Shown here piece by piece: positions 1 through 8,478 of a stretch of DNA of 64,000 nt; the stretch's first letter is position 1, and the number at the start of each line of letters is the position of its first letter. Made by a program: the position numbers and the translations under genes. Source of the DNA: Synergistaceae bacterium (GTDB lineage Bacteria; Synergistota; Synergistia; Synergistales; Aminobacteriaceae); assembly GCA_017443985.1 (NCBI GenBank), contig JAFSXR010000037.1, forward strand, positions 1-64,000. Direction: 5' to 3'. The notes beneath the pieces were generated by a model. The model was not told where the DNA came from and made no database searches. It saw only the letters and a list, made by a program, of their open reading frames with translations.

Positions 1-971
1 ATAATTTCATCAAGTTCTGCCTGTGTGCAGATGCCCTCTTCAACTACCTGCTTATAAACGGGCTGTGCTGCTTCCTGGAACGCTTTGAGCTCTTCGGCTG
101 TCGGCATGTAAACTTCCGCGCCGCTCTTTATAATTGTCTGACGAGCCTCTTCGGAATTTTTGTCGATGAGTTCGTCGTTATAGTCGCCCATTTCGTCAGC
201 TGCTTTGCTGATTGCTGCGCGGTACTCTTCGGGGAGCGAGTGCCACCACTCTGCGTTTACATAGAAAGGATCCGGGTGGAACTGGTAATTAACGCCGGTA
301 AAATATTTCTGGACTTCATAGAATTTCATTCCGACGACGTTTACCCAAGGATTTTCCTGGCCGTCAGCAACGCCGGTCTTGAGTGCCATGTATAAATCAG
401 CGTAGGGGACTGTCGTTGTCGTTGCGCCCAATGCCTTGAACGTCATGTCGATAGTCTTCATTCCGTTCGTTCTCATCTTGAGCCCTTCGAGGTCTGCAGG
501 CTTTTTAATCGGGTGAGCGTTCGTTGAGAACTGACGATAGCCGCCAGCGTCGCAAAGATTAATAATTACAGTGCCGGTTGTTTTTTCAGATTCGGCGCAG
601 ACTTTTTTAGCAAGGTCGCTCTTCAAGAGTGCTGTAACTTATGCACGGGTGTTCGTTAAAAACGGAAGAGTGAACATTAAAAGACGGGGGCTGAAGTCAA
701 ACTGTCCTCCGCGCATTCCCTGAACGACTCCCTGAACAACCTGCTCAAGCATTTCTTTTTCTGTTCCGAGCTGTCCGTTGCCGAACACAGTAACTTTTAC
801 TCCGCCGTTTGTAAGTTTCTCGACATCTGCCGCAAATTTTTCCATTGAGACCCAACGCGGATTGCCTTCGGGCTGAGCGTGTCCTACGATCATTTCATAG
901 TCGGCAGCAAACGCGCCGGAGCACGACAAAGCAAGTGCGCTGACGAAAACAAGAGCTAAAAACTTTTTCAT
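1..971 (-). pseudogene. DctP-type TRAP substrate-binding protein, broken by an in-frame stop, 3' end outside window
   Basis: Periplasmic binding protein of a TRAP transporter for organic acids. The start at 971 follows a GGGAGGAAA ribosome site and gives a signal peptide ending near SGAFAADYE. After 110 codons a TAA at 639-641 interrupts the frame. The same frame then stays open to base 1 and encodes typical DctP sequence (KPADLEGLKMRTNGMK, PYADLYMALKTGVADGQENP, NPWVNVVGMKFYEVQKYF), so this is a single nonsense codon and not a frameshift. A tyrosine codon (TAT or TAC) would fit the position. The permease genes would lie to the left, outside the window. It may be a recent inactivation, an assembly error or a strain polymorphism. 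TAA is not a known selenocysteine or pyrrolysine codon. Confidence 0.85.
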
Positions 972-1043
972 AAAAAATTTCCTCCCTAAAAAAATTAAAA
1001 TAAAAAATTTCTTGGATTTATCTGAAAGTATATCATGAGGCTG

Positions 1044-1058
1044 TATAATTATAAATTA
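1044..1058 (+). promoter_or_regulatory. -10 box placed for a leaderless ispG transcript
   Basis: TATAAT at 1044-1049 lies eight bases before the ispG ATG (1058), and no Shine-Dalgarno sequence precedes the ATG. If the box is used, transcription would begin at or within a base or two of the start codon. No convincing -35 hexamer is seen at 17-base spacing. Confidence 0.45.
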
Positions 1059-2107
1059 TGAGCAAAAGACAAGTAAAAATTAATGAACTGACGATAGGCG
1101 GAGATGCTCCCGTAAGGGTTGAGAGCATGTTGAAGATTTCGCTCGACAAGCGCGAGGAAGTTTTAGCGCAGTGTGAGCGTTTAATTAATGTCGGCTGTGA
1201 GATGGCAAGGGCGGCACTTCCTGAGGCGAAATTCGCGGAAGATCTGAAGCACTTAGTCAATCATACTGGACTAACAATAATGGCGGACATTCATTTTGAC
1301 CCGGTCTTGGCCATTCTTGCAATGGAAGCCGGCTGCCGTGCGATCAGAATAAATCCCGGCAACATGCCGCTGAATAAATTAAACGATGTCATAACGGCCG
1401 CGAAAAATCTCGGCGTTGTTATAAGAATAGGCGCGAATGGCGGCTCAATCTCGCAGGCCCAGCTTGATGCGGCGGAAGGCGACAGGGCGAAGGCTCTTTT
1501 TATCGCCGTAAGGGAGCAGGCAGAATTGTTATTAAGCAGAAATTTCACGGATTTAATTTTATCTGCTAAGTCATCGAGCGTCATTGAGTGCGTCAAAGCA
1601 AATGAGCTCATCGCGGAAAATTATCCTGACTTCCCAATGCACATAGGCTTGACGGAAGCAGGGCCGGGCGACGGCGGAATAGTCAAAGGCACCGCGTGCA
1701 TTTCAAATCTTTTATTAAAGGGCATAGGCAACACGCTGCGAGTCTCACTGACTGACGAACCCGAAAGAGAAGTCAAGGTAGGCTATGAAATTCTCAAGGC
1801 CCTTGAGCTTAGAACGAGGGGAGTAAATTTAATTTCGTGTCCGACCTGCGGAAGACGGCGTGCCGATGTCATGAGGCTTGTTAAAGTTGTTGAGCCGCTG
1901 TTGAAAAAACTTCCCGACGGCGTTTCAGTCGCGGTCATGGGCTGCGAGGTCAACGGCCCTAAGGAAGCCCGGCACGCTCAATACGGCATCGCAGGGACTC
2001 CGGGCGGAGCGGTCTTGTTCCGTGAGGGAAAATCTGTAGGCGAGTATAAATTCGACGAGCTTGAAAATATTTTGCCGGGATTTTTCGGCGTTACTGCCTC
2101 ATCTTAA
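1058..2107 (+). CDS. ispG: 4-hydroxy-3-methylbut-2-enyl diphosphate synthase (IspG/GcpE)
   Basis: Enzyme of the MEP isoprenoid pathway that converts MEcPP to HMBPP with a [4Fe-4S] cluster. The 349 residues keep the cluster cysteines: CPTC at 261-264 and C296 in MGCEVNGPKEA, with the cluster-ligand glutamate E303. The TIM-barrel motifs ADIHFD, INPGN and GNTLRVSL are present. The usual QSMTNT stretch reads ESMLKI, and IGVNAGS reads IGANGGS, so it is a somewhat divergent member. It runs divergently from dctP, and its last 17 bases overlap the convergent glycosyltransferase at 2091. No ribosome site is visible. Confidence 0.93.
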   Translation: MSKRQVKINELTIGGDAPVRVESMLKISLDKREEVLAQCERLINVGCEMARAALPEAKFAEDLKHLVNHTGLTIMADIHFDPVLAILAMEAGCRAIRINPGNMPLNKLNDVITAAKNLGVVIRIGANGGSISQAQLDAAEGDRAKALFIAVREQAELLLSRNFTDLILSAKSSSVIECVKANELIAENYPDFPMHIGLTEAGPGDGGIVKGTACISNLLLKGIGNTLRVSLTDEPEREVKVGYEILKALELRTRGVNLISCPTCGRRRADVMRLVKVVEPLLKKLPDGVSVAVMGCEVNGPKEARHAQYGIAGTPGGAVLFREGKSVGEYKFDELENILPGFFGVTASS

Positions 2108-3116
2108 AGTACAGTCCCGGCGCAAAAATTACGGTCAACGCCTTAAAAAATAATTCCGGCTCCTTGAAAATAAATTTGCCCGTTCCCCAAAATATTTCGC
2201 GGATTTTTTTGTGCTTCAGGTGTTTTGCTTTGAGGCTATAATATTCCCTGTCTCCTGCTTTAGCGGCCCTTGTAAGCTGCTGAATGAGTTTGCGCGCTAT
2301 GCAGAAAGTTAAGGCAAAATTTTTCACGCGCTTATTTTTTGTGTGTTTAATGATACAGCGTGCGGACCGCCACATAACGAGGACTTCCTGCTCAAAAATT
2401 TTATAATTGCTGCGTCTCTCTATATCTGCTTGGCTTTGTTGGGACGAGTGCAAAACGTGAGTGTAAAGAAAATCGCCGATTGATGATATTTGCGAACTGA
2501 ACGCGGCGGCCTTCAACATAAATTCAACGTCTTCGGCGAGATAGCAGTCTTCGGGGAAGCGTATTTTATTTTTCTCAAGGAAATTTTTATTAAAGATACA
2601 GTGCCATATAGTCCAAAATGTCAGCGTCATGTCGTTCTCTTTTGTCCATTCGAGCAGATAATCTTCAGCAGGGGCAGGAGAATTTTTGAAGCTGAGATGT
2701 CTCGGCACATATTTATTCTCGTTCTCGTAGTAGTGATAATAATTACACAAGACAAAATCTGCGTTTGTTGCTTCAGCTTCACCGCATAATCTTGAGATAA
2801 AATTTTTTTCGGCTAAGTCGTCGTGGTCAAAGAAGATAATATATTTTCCGTTTGCGAATTGAAAGGCGGTGTTGCGCGAGGCTGATTGATGGCCGTTGAC
2901 GGTGCGTTTGATAATCTGAAATTTTCTTCCGCTGTCCTCTAAAGTGTTTTGGACGACCTCGACGGTGTTGTCTGTCGAGACATCATCGACAACAATAATT
3001 TCAATGTTTTCATAGTCCTGCGCGATAATCGACTGCAAAGTTTTTGCGATACGCTTTGAGCCGTTGTAAGTCGGGATTATCACGCTGACTAATGGATTTT
3101 CTTTTGTATTTTTCAT
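2091..3116 (-). CDS. Family 2 glycosyltransferase, copy 1 of a paralogous set
   Basis: Probable nucleotide-sugar-dependent transferase for a surface polysaccharide. The 341-residue protein opens with the GT-A fold signature VSVIIPTYNGSKRIAKTL, has the metal-binding acidic motif FFDHDD near residue 93, and LAEDVEF near residue 200 as the likely catalytic acidic motif. There are no membrane segments. The last 25 residues (KEPELFFKALTVIFAPGLYF) match the tails of three neighbouring paralogues. It is the last gene of a minus-strand run starting near 6923, and its start overlaps the next gene by four bases, which indicates translational coupling. The sugar specificity cannot be read from the sequence. 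Confidence 0.85.
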   Translation of the reverse strand: MKNTKENPLVSVIIPTYNGSKRIAKTLQSIIAQDYENIEIIVVDDVSTDNTVEVVQNTLEDSGRKFQIIKRTVNGHQSASRNTAFQFANGKYIIFFDHDDLAEKNFISRLCGEAEATNADFVLCNYYHYYENENKYVPRHLSFKNSPAPAEDYLLEWTKENDMTLTFWTIWHCIFNKNFLEKNKIRFPEDCYLAEDVEFMLKAAAFSSQISSIGDFLYTHVLHSSQQSQADIERRSNYKIFEQEVLVMWRSARCIIKHTKNKRVKNFALTFCIARKLIQQLTRAAKAGDREYYSLKAKHLKHKKIREIFWGTGKFIFKEPELFFKALTVIFAPGLYFKMRQ

Positions 3117-4120
3117 TTTTTTGACCTCAGCCTGTAATAAAAATTCGGGCAGTAAAGGACCATTAACGCCTTAAAAAATATTTCCGGGTCTTTGAAAAAA
3201 TATTTTATCGAGCTCAAAATTATTCTGCGCATTTTTTTGTGTTTGAGATTTTTTAATTTGAGGTCGTAATATGCGCGGTCCCCGTGTTCTGCAGAAAGAG
3301 TGAGCTGCATTATGAACGCATTTATAATAAAAACGTGGAAGATATAATTTTTGATGCTCTTATCGTTCGTTTGTCTTAATATGCAGCGTCCTGCACGCCA
3401 CAATGCGAGAGCACCATATCTGGCCATTCTTATTTCATTTCTTCCATATTCTACTGAGATTTGATCTGAATAATGTATCATGTATGTGTAAAGTATATCA
3501 TTAACATACGAGACGTTTGAAGCACAAGCCATTACTTTATGTGAAAATTCGACATCTTCACAAACGGGGAGTGCTTCGCAAAATTTTAAGCTATGCTCTT
3601 GCAAAAATTCTTTTTTATAAATGAAATTCCAGACAGTCAATAAAGTAATTTGCTTTTTTGTCCATGCAAGTAAATATTTATTTGAAGCTGGAATAAATTT
3701 TGTCTTAAACATATGACGCGGCTCAAATCTGTTTTCTTTTTCGTAATAATGCTGATATTCACAGAAGACTAAATCAGCATTCTTTTCTTCTGCTTCTTTG
3801 CATAAACTTGAAACAAAATTTTTTTTGAGCAAGTCATCACTGTCGCAGAAGCAAACATATTTACCCTCCGCTGCTTCAAGTCCCACATTTCTTGCAGCCG
3901 ACACGCCGCGATTTTTTTCATACCTGATATTTTTGAATACTCGGCCTGAATTTTTCAAAACTTCTTCAGCTACTTCAGACAAATTGTCTGTTGATCCGTC
4001 ATTGACAACAATAATTTCAAGATTTTCATAATCCTGCGCGATAATTGACTGTAAAGTTGCTATGCTGCGGTTCGCCCTATTGTAAATAGGAACTATCACG
4101 CTGACTAATGGCAAAGACAT
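3113..4120 (-). CDS. Family 2 glycosyltransferase, copy 2
   Basis: A 335-residue GT-A transferase with VSVIVPIYNRANRSIATLQS at the N-terminus, acidic motif FCDSDD and a later VCEDVEFS. The C-terminus KDPEIFFKALMVLYCPNFYY matches the shared tail of copies 1, 3 and 4. Two bases separate its start from the stop of copy 3 and four bases overlap copy 1, so the genes are probably cotranscribed. The closest relative inside the window appears to be copy 1, since both also share the region around the LAWTK/LEWTK motif and the SAEHGDRAYYDLK/KAGDREYYSLK stretch. This points to tandem duplication. Confidence 0.85.
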   Translation of the reverse strand: MSLPLVSVIVPIYNRANRSIATLQSIIAQDYENLEIIVVNDGSTDNLSEVAEEVLKNSGRVFKNIRYEKNRGVSAARNVGLEAAEGKYVCFCDSDDLLKKNFVSSLCKEAEEKNADLVFCEYQHYYEKENRFEPRHMFKTKFIPASNKYLLAWTKKQITLLTVWNFIYKKEFLQEHSLKFCEALPVCEDVEFSHKVMACASNVSYVNDILYTYMIHYSDQISVEYGRNEIRMARYGALALWRAGRCILRQTNDKSIKNYIFHVFIINAFIMQLTLSAEHGDRAYYDLKLKNLKHKKMRRIILSSIKYFFKDPEIFFKALMVLYCPNFYYRLRSKK

Positions 4121-4122
4121 TT

Positions 4123-5130
4123 TTATTTTTTCCTCCTCATCAAAAAATACAAACCCGGCGCGAAAAGAATCATCAAAGCCTTAAAAAAAACTTCAGGCTT
4201 CTTGAAAAAAATCTTGCGCGTTCTAAATAGAATTTCACGCAGGATTTTATCACAGCATAAAGATTTATATGCGTCCTTGTCGGTTTTCATTGCGGCAATC
4301 GTAAACCGCCGTATGACTGCTTCGGGCATAATCATATTTTCAGCAAGAAATTTTATTTTTTCTGTTGGTGCGTGAACGCTCAAATACTCCGCCGTTCTGT
4401 AATGAGCGTCAGTGCTGTCAATATAGCGTCTTAATTTTTTTTCGGCTGTGTCGTTGTCCCTGACGCTTCCCATTTCCGGGCCGTGAACATAAATATACAA
4501 ACATTCGCTAGTGAATGAAATTTTTTTTGCGCGGCACAATGTTTTCATCTGAAATTCAATATCTTCTGAAGCTGTGCAGCCGACACTAAAATACAAATTA
4601 AATTCATCGAGAAATTTTTTTCTGAACATCATAGCGCAGACGGTAGGCACGACGGGACTGTTAATGCGCAGTTCTAAAACCTTGCTGCCCGTCATCGGAT
4701 TTTTTGAATTTATGTTGACAGGCCAAAATTTTTCCGGCCTTCCGTCCTCAAAATAATCGACCATGCCTCCGAATGAAATATCGCAGTCATATTTTTTGAT
4801 TAATTCAAGCAAAGCTGTAACAAAATTTTTGTTGATTAAGTCGTCGCCGTCGCAAAAGAAAATATATTCGCCGCTCGCGTTTTTTATGCCGGTGTTGCGC
4901 GAAGCCGATACGCCCGAATTTTTTTCGTGATTAATAATTTTGAATTTGCGCCCGGAATTTTTCAAGACTTCTTCAGCATTTTTCAGCGTCTCATCAGTCG
5001 AAGCGTCATTCACGCAAATTATTTCAAGATTTTCATAATCTTGAGCGATTATTGATCGAAGAGCTGAAGCTATTCGCGCCTCGCTGTTAAATGCCGGGAC
5101 AACCGCGCTGACCAACGGGGAGTTATTCAT
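4123..5130 (-). CDS. Family 2 glycosyltransferase, copy 3
   Basis: A 335-residue GT-A transferase starting MNNSPLVSAVVPAFNSEARI, with the DxD-like motif FCDGDD and the acidic motif ASEDIEFQMK. The central acceptor region (residues 120-230) differs clearly from copies 1, 2 and 4, which fits a different acceptor sugar. The tail KKPEVFFKALMILFAPGLYF is shared with them. Its first eight bases overlap the 3' end of the upstream gene at 5123, so the pair is translationally coupled. Confidence 0.85.
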   Translation of the reverse strand: MNNSPLVSAVVPAFNSEARIASALRSIIAQDYENLEIICVNDASTDETLKNAEEVLKNSGRKFKIINHEKNSGVSASRNTGIKNASGEYIFFCDGDDLINKNFVTALLELIKKYDCDISFGGMVDYFEDGRPEKFWPVNINSKNPMTGSKVLELRINSPVVPTVCAMMFRKKFLDEFNLYFSVGCTASEDIEFQMKTLCRAKKISFTSECLYIYVHGPEMGSVRDNDTAEKKLRRYIDSTDAHYRTAEYLSVHAPTEKIKFLAENMIMPEAVIRRFTIAAMKTDKDAYKSLCCDKILREILFRTRKIFFKKPEVFFKALMILFAPGLYFLMRRKK

Positions 5131-5905
5131 TTATGCTTACGTTGGGATTGTGCTGAAGCTCATAAAATTTTGCAAATTTTGTAAATCGCAGATAGCTGAT
5201 GTTGACGCAGTGAATGAAGCCCCACCAGCCGAGCAGGAAAAATCTGCCTAAAAAATAATATTTTAGAAATTCAAGACTTCCGGCGAAAATCATTCGGCAC
5301 GGCGAGTAATTTTTTTTCTGGATAAAGGCGCGTTTTGCGATTAAGTCTGAATAATTATTGCTCTTCTCGATGACGTGATGAATGGACAAAAAAGAATAAT
5401 GGTCGATGAAATTTTTGCACTTGCCATGCGTTGCGTCGGGGCGGACTTTTACAACGTCATCGTGTTCAAATTCTCCGCTGTTTATCCAAGCGTCGCGGTT
5501 GTAAAGGCGGATTTCTTTGTAGTGCCAGACAAATTTATTTGCGTGCTTCATGCCCGGAAAAACTTCGCCGCGTGGGAGTATGTAGCCGTCTTTAGTGCCC
5601 GATTGTTTTATTGTTTTAATTTCTTCGCGCAGGCCCGGCGATAAAACTTCGTCAGCGTCGAGCCTCAAGACCCATCTATGCAAGCATTGCTCTTCTGCAA
5701 ATTTCACTTGATGGCCGACTGACTGCCACTCATGAAAAATAAATTTTGCGCCGTAATTTTTTGCAATCTCTTCTGTTTTATCCGTGCTCCCTGAATCCAC
5801 GATGACAATCTCGTCAACAAGATCTTTAGCTGATTCAATGACGGCACCGAGCCTTTTTTCTTCGTTAAACGTAACGATATAAAGCGATAATTTTTCTATG
5901 TGCAT
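5123..5905 (-). CDS. Family 2 glycosyltransferase of the WaaE/KdtX type
   Basis: Likely lipopolysaccharide-core or related glycan transferase. I chose the ATG at 5905, giving MHIEKLSLYIVTFNEEKR, over an upstream start at 5959 because family members begin at this point and the longer form would overlap the preceding gene by 50 bases. Motifs: VIVDSGSTDKTEEIA, LRLDADEVLS (the DxD site) and DGYILPRGEVFPGMK. About 260 residues is normal for this group. It lacks the tail shared by its four neighbours, so it is a different subfamily inside the same operon. The ribosome site (AGAAGAAA) is weak. It begins five bases after the stop of the upstream gene. Confidence 0.85.
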   Translation of the reverse strand: MHIEKLSLYIVTFNEEKRLGAVIESAKDLVDEIVIVDSGSTDKTEEIAKNYGAKFIFHEWQSVGHQVKFAEEQCLHRWVLRLDADEVLSPGLREEIKTIKQSGTKDGYILPRGEVFPGMKHANKFVWHYKEIRLYNRDAWINSGEFEHDDVVKVRPDATHGKCKNFIDHYSFLSIHHVIEKSNNYSDLIAKRAFIQKKNYSPCRMIFAGSLEFLKYYFLGRFFLLGWWGFIHCVNISYLRFTKFAKFYELQHNPNVSINE

Positions 5906-5909
5906 TTTT

Positions 5910-6923
5910 TTATTTCTTCTTTCTGCTCGAATATCTGCGGTAATAAAGGCCGGGCGCATATATCAGCATTAAGCACTTAAAAAACCAGTCCGGCCTCCAT
6001 AAAAAAAATTTTGCGGTTGAACACAGCATGACCTCGCGGATTTTTTTGTGCCTCAGAGTTTTTATTATACGGTCATAATATTCGCGGTCGCCTGCGCGTG
6101 CCGTGAGCTTGCATTGTGTCAAAATTCTGTCTGCAATAAATTCTTTTAGCGCGTAATTTTTTATACGTTTGTTTTTTATATTTCGTATTATGCAGCGTGC
6201 TGCGCGAAGCCCGGCGGTCTTTTCTTGAACAAAGTCTTTATGGTGCGGACGGTCAGATGTAAATATTAATGATTGATGAATTTCGTGATCAACATAAGTA
6301 AAAAGAATTTTATTGACGGACGACATTCTTGAACTTAAAGCTATAGCCTTAAAAATAAATTCAATATCTTCATTCCTGTTTAAGTCTTCGGGAAATTTTA
6401 TTTTGTTGAGAAGGTCTTTATTAAAGATATAATTCCATATGCTCCACAGCTCTAATTTATTTTTGCTCCACTCGCACAGATAATCTTCGGGAGTGCCTAG
6501 CGATTTTTCAAGCAACATGCCGGTCTTGTAGTCATTTCCTTTTGGGTTAAAATATTCAAAGCCGCAGAAAACTAAATCAGCTTTTTTGTCTTCAATTTCT
6601 TTGTAAAGTTCAGAGACAAAATTTTTTTGGGGCCAGTCGTCGCTGTCGCAGAAGCAAACGTATTCACCATGCGAAGCGTTAAAGCCGTCATTGCGTGCCG
6701 AAGAAACTCCGCGATTTTTTTCGTGATTAATTATCATGAACACACGCCCGGATTTTTTCAAAATCTCTTCAGATATTCTCAAAGTGTTGTCTGTCGAGCC
6801 GTCGTTCACTAGAATTATTTCTAAGTCCTCGTAGTCCTGTTCAATGACTGCGCACAAAGTTTTCTCTATGAATTTTTCGCCGTTGTAAGTCGGAATAATA
6901 ATGCTGACGAGTTTTCCTTTCAC
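5910..6923 (-). CDS. Family 2 glycosyltransferase, copy 4, first gene of the run
   Basis: GT-A transferase of about 337 residues. Two GTG starts are possible, at 6938 (MRFCLVKGK) and 6923 (MKGKLVSIIIPTYNG). I prefer 6923 because it aligns with the paralogues, but the AAAGG ribosome site near 6940 does not settle it. Motifs FCDSDDWPQKNF and LNRNEDIEFIFK match the family, and the tail RPDWFFKCLMLIYAPGLYYR is shared with copies 1-3. The gene opens the minus-strand glycosyltransferase operon and is followed after four bases by the WaaE/KdtX-type gene. Confidence 0.83.
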   Translation of the reverse strand: MKGKLVSIIIPTYNGEKFIEKTLCAVIEQDYEDLEIILVNDGSTDNTLRISEEILKKSGRVFMIINHEKNRGVSSARNDGFNASHGEYVCFCDSDDWPQKNFVSELYKEIEDKKADLVFCGFEYFNPKGNDYKTGMLLEKSLGTPEDYLCEWSKNKLELWSIWNYIFNKDLLNKIKFPEDLNRNEDIEFIFKAIALSSRMSSVNKILFTYVDHEIHQSLIFTSDRPHHKDFVQEKTAGLRAARCIIRNIKNKRIKNYALKEFIADRILTQCKLTARAGDREYYDRIIKTLRHKKIREVMLCSTAKFFLWRPDWFFKCLMLIYAPGLYYRRYSSRKKK

Positions 6924-6966
6924 TAAACAAAAACGCACCTTTCAAAAAATTTTTATCATTATAAAT

Positions 6967-8427
6967 TCACGAGTTCAAAGCCTCAAGAATTTTTTTCGCA
7001 GTTTTTTCGCCGATGCCCGGAACTTTTTGCAGTTCTTCGGGAGTAAGCGCGGCAATTTTTTTGGAGGAGCCGAACCTCACGAGAAGTTCTACGGCTGTTT
7101 TCTTGCCAAGTCCCGGAATTTCATCAAGCCTCGAACGCGAAAAATGCTTCTCGCGTGCCTTTCTGTGCGTAGTGATCGCGTAGCGGTGGACCTCATCTCT
7201 CAATCTCTGAAATAATTGCAGGACAGGGTCAGAGCGTTTCAGCCTCAAAGGCTTGTCGGGCTGTCCGGGCAAAAAAATTAATTCCTCGCGTTCAGCAAGC
7301 GCGATCAACGGAAGCTCAAAGCCTAAATCTTTTAATGCCTGCTCAGCATATTCAAGCTGTATCGGGCCGCCGTCAATTAAAGCCAGCTGCGGAGAAGGCT
7401 CCGAGTTATCAATCACGTGAGAGTAACGCCGTTTGACAGTCTCATAAATCGATTGAAAGTCGTTAATTTCTCCGTCCTCTATAGAATTAATTTTGAAACG
7501 CCTGTATAAATTCGGGCTTGGCCTTCCCTGTTCAAAGACTACGCAGCAGCCGTAAGTGTCATGGCCGTGAGTGTGCGAGATGTCGAACGCATCAATCCTC
7601 CACGCTAAAGTTTTTAAGCCGAGCAGTTTTTGAATTTGATTCAACACGTTCCAAGTCTCGGAGTCTAAATCTTCCTGAAGAGCCGAAGAAATTTTCTGTC
7701 TCGACAATCTCCAGACAGCGCGGATCGTATCGCGGAAGCGTGCTGCTTTTTCAAATTCTAAATTTTTTGCGGCGATGTCCATTCGCTTACGAATACGCTC
7801 AACGAGTTCGGCAGATTTTCCTGAGAATAATAAAATTAAATCGGCAACCCTCTCTAAATATTCTTCCCTCGTGCAAAGACCTGCGCATGCCCCCATAGAG
7901 TGCCCTAAGCTGTATTCGACACACGGACGTTTTTTAGAGTCTGGATTAATTTTCGAGCGGCACACCCTCAGCGGAAAATATCTTTCAGACAGGCGCATTA
8001 AATTTTTTATATTCCCGGCATCAACGAACGGGCCAAGATATACCGCCCCGTCGTCGCTTTTATGGCGCGTTATGACAAGGCGCGGAAAATCCTCCTTCGT
8101 TACTTTTATATACGGGTACTTGTCGCTCATCTTCAACTCTATGTTAAAAAACGGCGAGTAACGTCGGATTAATTTTGCCTCAACGATCAGGGCTTCGGCT
8201 TCGGTCTCCGTCCTTATGACAGAAATATCTTCGATTAACGAGACAAGTTTATTAAGGCGCGGAGATAAAAGCTGATGCCTGAAATAAGACGAGACTCTGC
8301 GCTTTAATTTTTTTGCCTTGCCTACGTAAATAATTTTTCCTTCAGCGTCCCTCATTAAGTACACGCCCGGACGCTCCGGCAGGGTCTTGAGGATAGCCGA
8401 AATTTTTTCTTTAATTTTTAATGACAT
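6967..8427 (-). CDS. uvrC: Excinuclease ABC subunit C, shortened form
   Basis: Makes both incisions in nucleotide excision repair with UvrA and UvrB. Domains in order: GIY-YIG nuclease (about 18-95, PGVYLM and IYVGKAKKLKRR), four cysteines at the Fe-S site (VCRSKI, RPCVEYS, GACAGLC), the UVR motif binding UvrB (about 200-235), an RNase H-like nuclease with IDAFDISHTHG, LIDGG and DEVHRYA, and two helix-hairpin-helix motifs (IPGLGKKTA, VPGIGEKTA). It has 486 residues where 560-610 is usual. Roughly 100 residues between the UVR motif and the RNase H fold are missing, yet all catalytic residues remain. A TAAAAT box six bases before the ATG suggests a leaderless message. Confidence 0.93.
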   Translation of the reverse strand: MSLKIKEKISAILKTLPERPGVYLMRDAEGKIIYVGKAKKLKRRVSSYFRHQLLSPRLNKLVSLIEDISVIRTETEAEALIVEAKLIRRYSPFFNIELKMSDKYPYIKVTKEDFPRLVITRHKSDDGAVYLGPFVDAGNIKNLMRLSERYFPLRVCRSKINPDSKKRPCVEYSLGHSMGACAGLCTREEYLERVADLILLFSGKSAELVERIRKRMDIAAKNLEFEKAARFRDTIRAVWRLSRQKISSALQEDLDSETWNVLNQIQKLLGLKTLAWRIDAFDISHTHGHDTYGCCVVFEQGRPSPNLYRRFKINSIEDGEINDFQSIYETVKRRYSHVIDNSEPSPQLALIDGGPIQLEYAEQALKDLGFELPLIALAEREELIFLPGQPDKPLRLKRSDPVLQLFQRLRDEVHRYAITTHRKAREKHFSRSRLDEIPGLGKKTAVELLVRFGSSKKIAALTPEELQKVPGIGEKTAKKILEALNS

Positions 8428-8478
8428 GCTAAAATTTTACAACAAGATACTAAAAATTTTTTGAAGGAGTGAATTTTC

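Noticed and set aside
639-641. Recoding of the stop codon in dctP
   Set aside because: The codon is TAA, which is not used for selenocysteine or pyrrolysine, and no recoding hairpin is evident.
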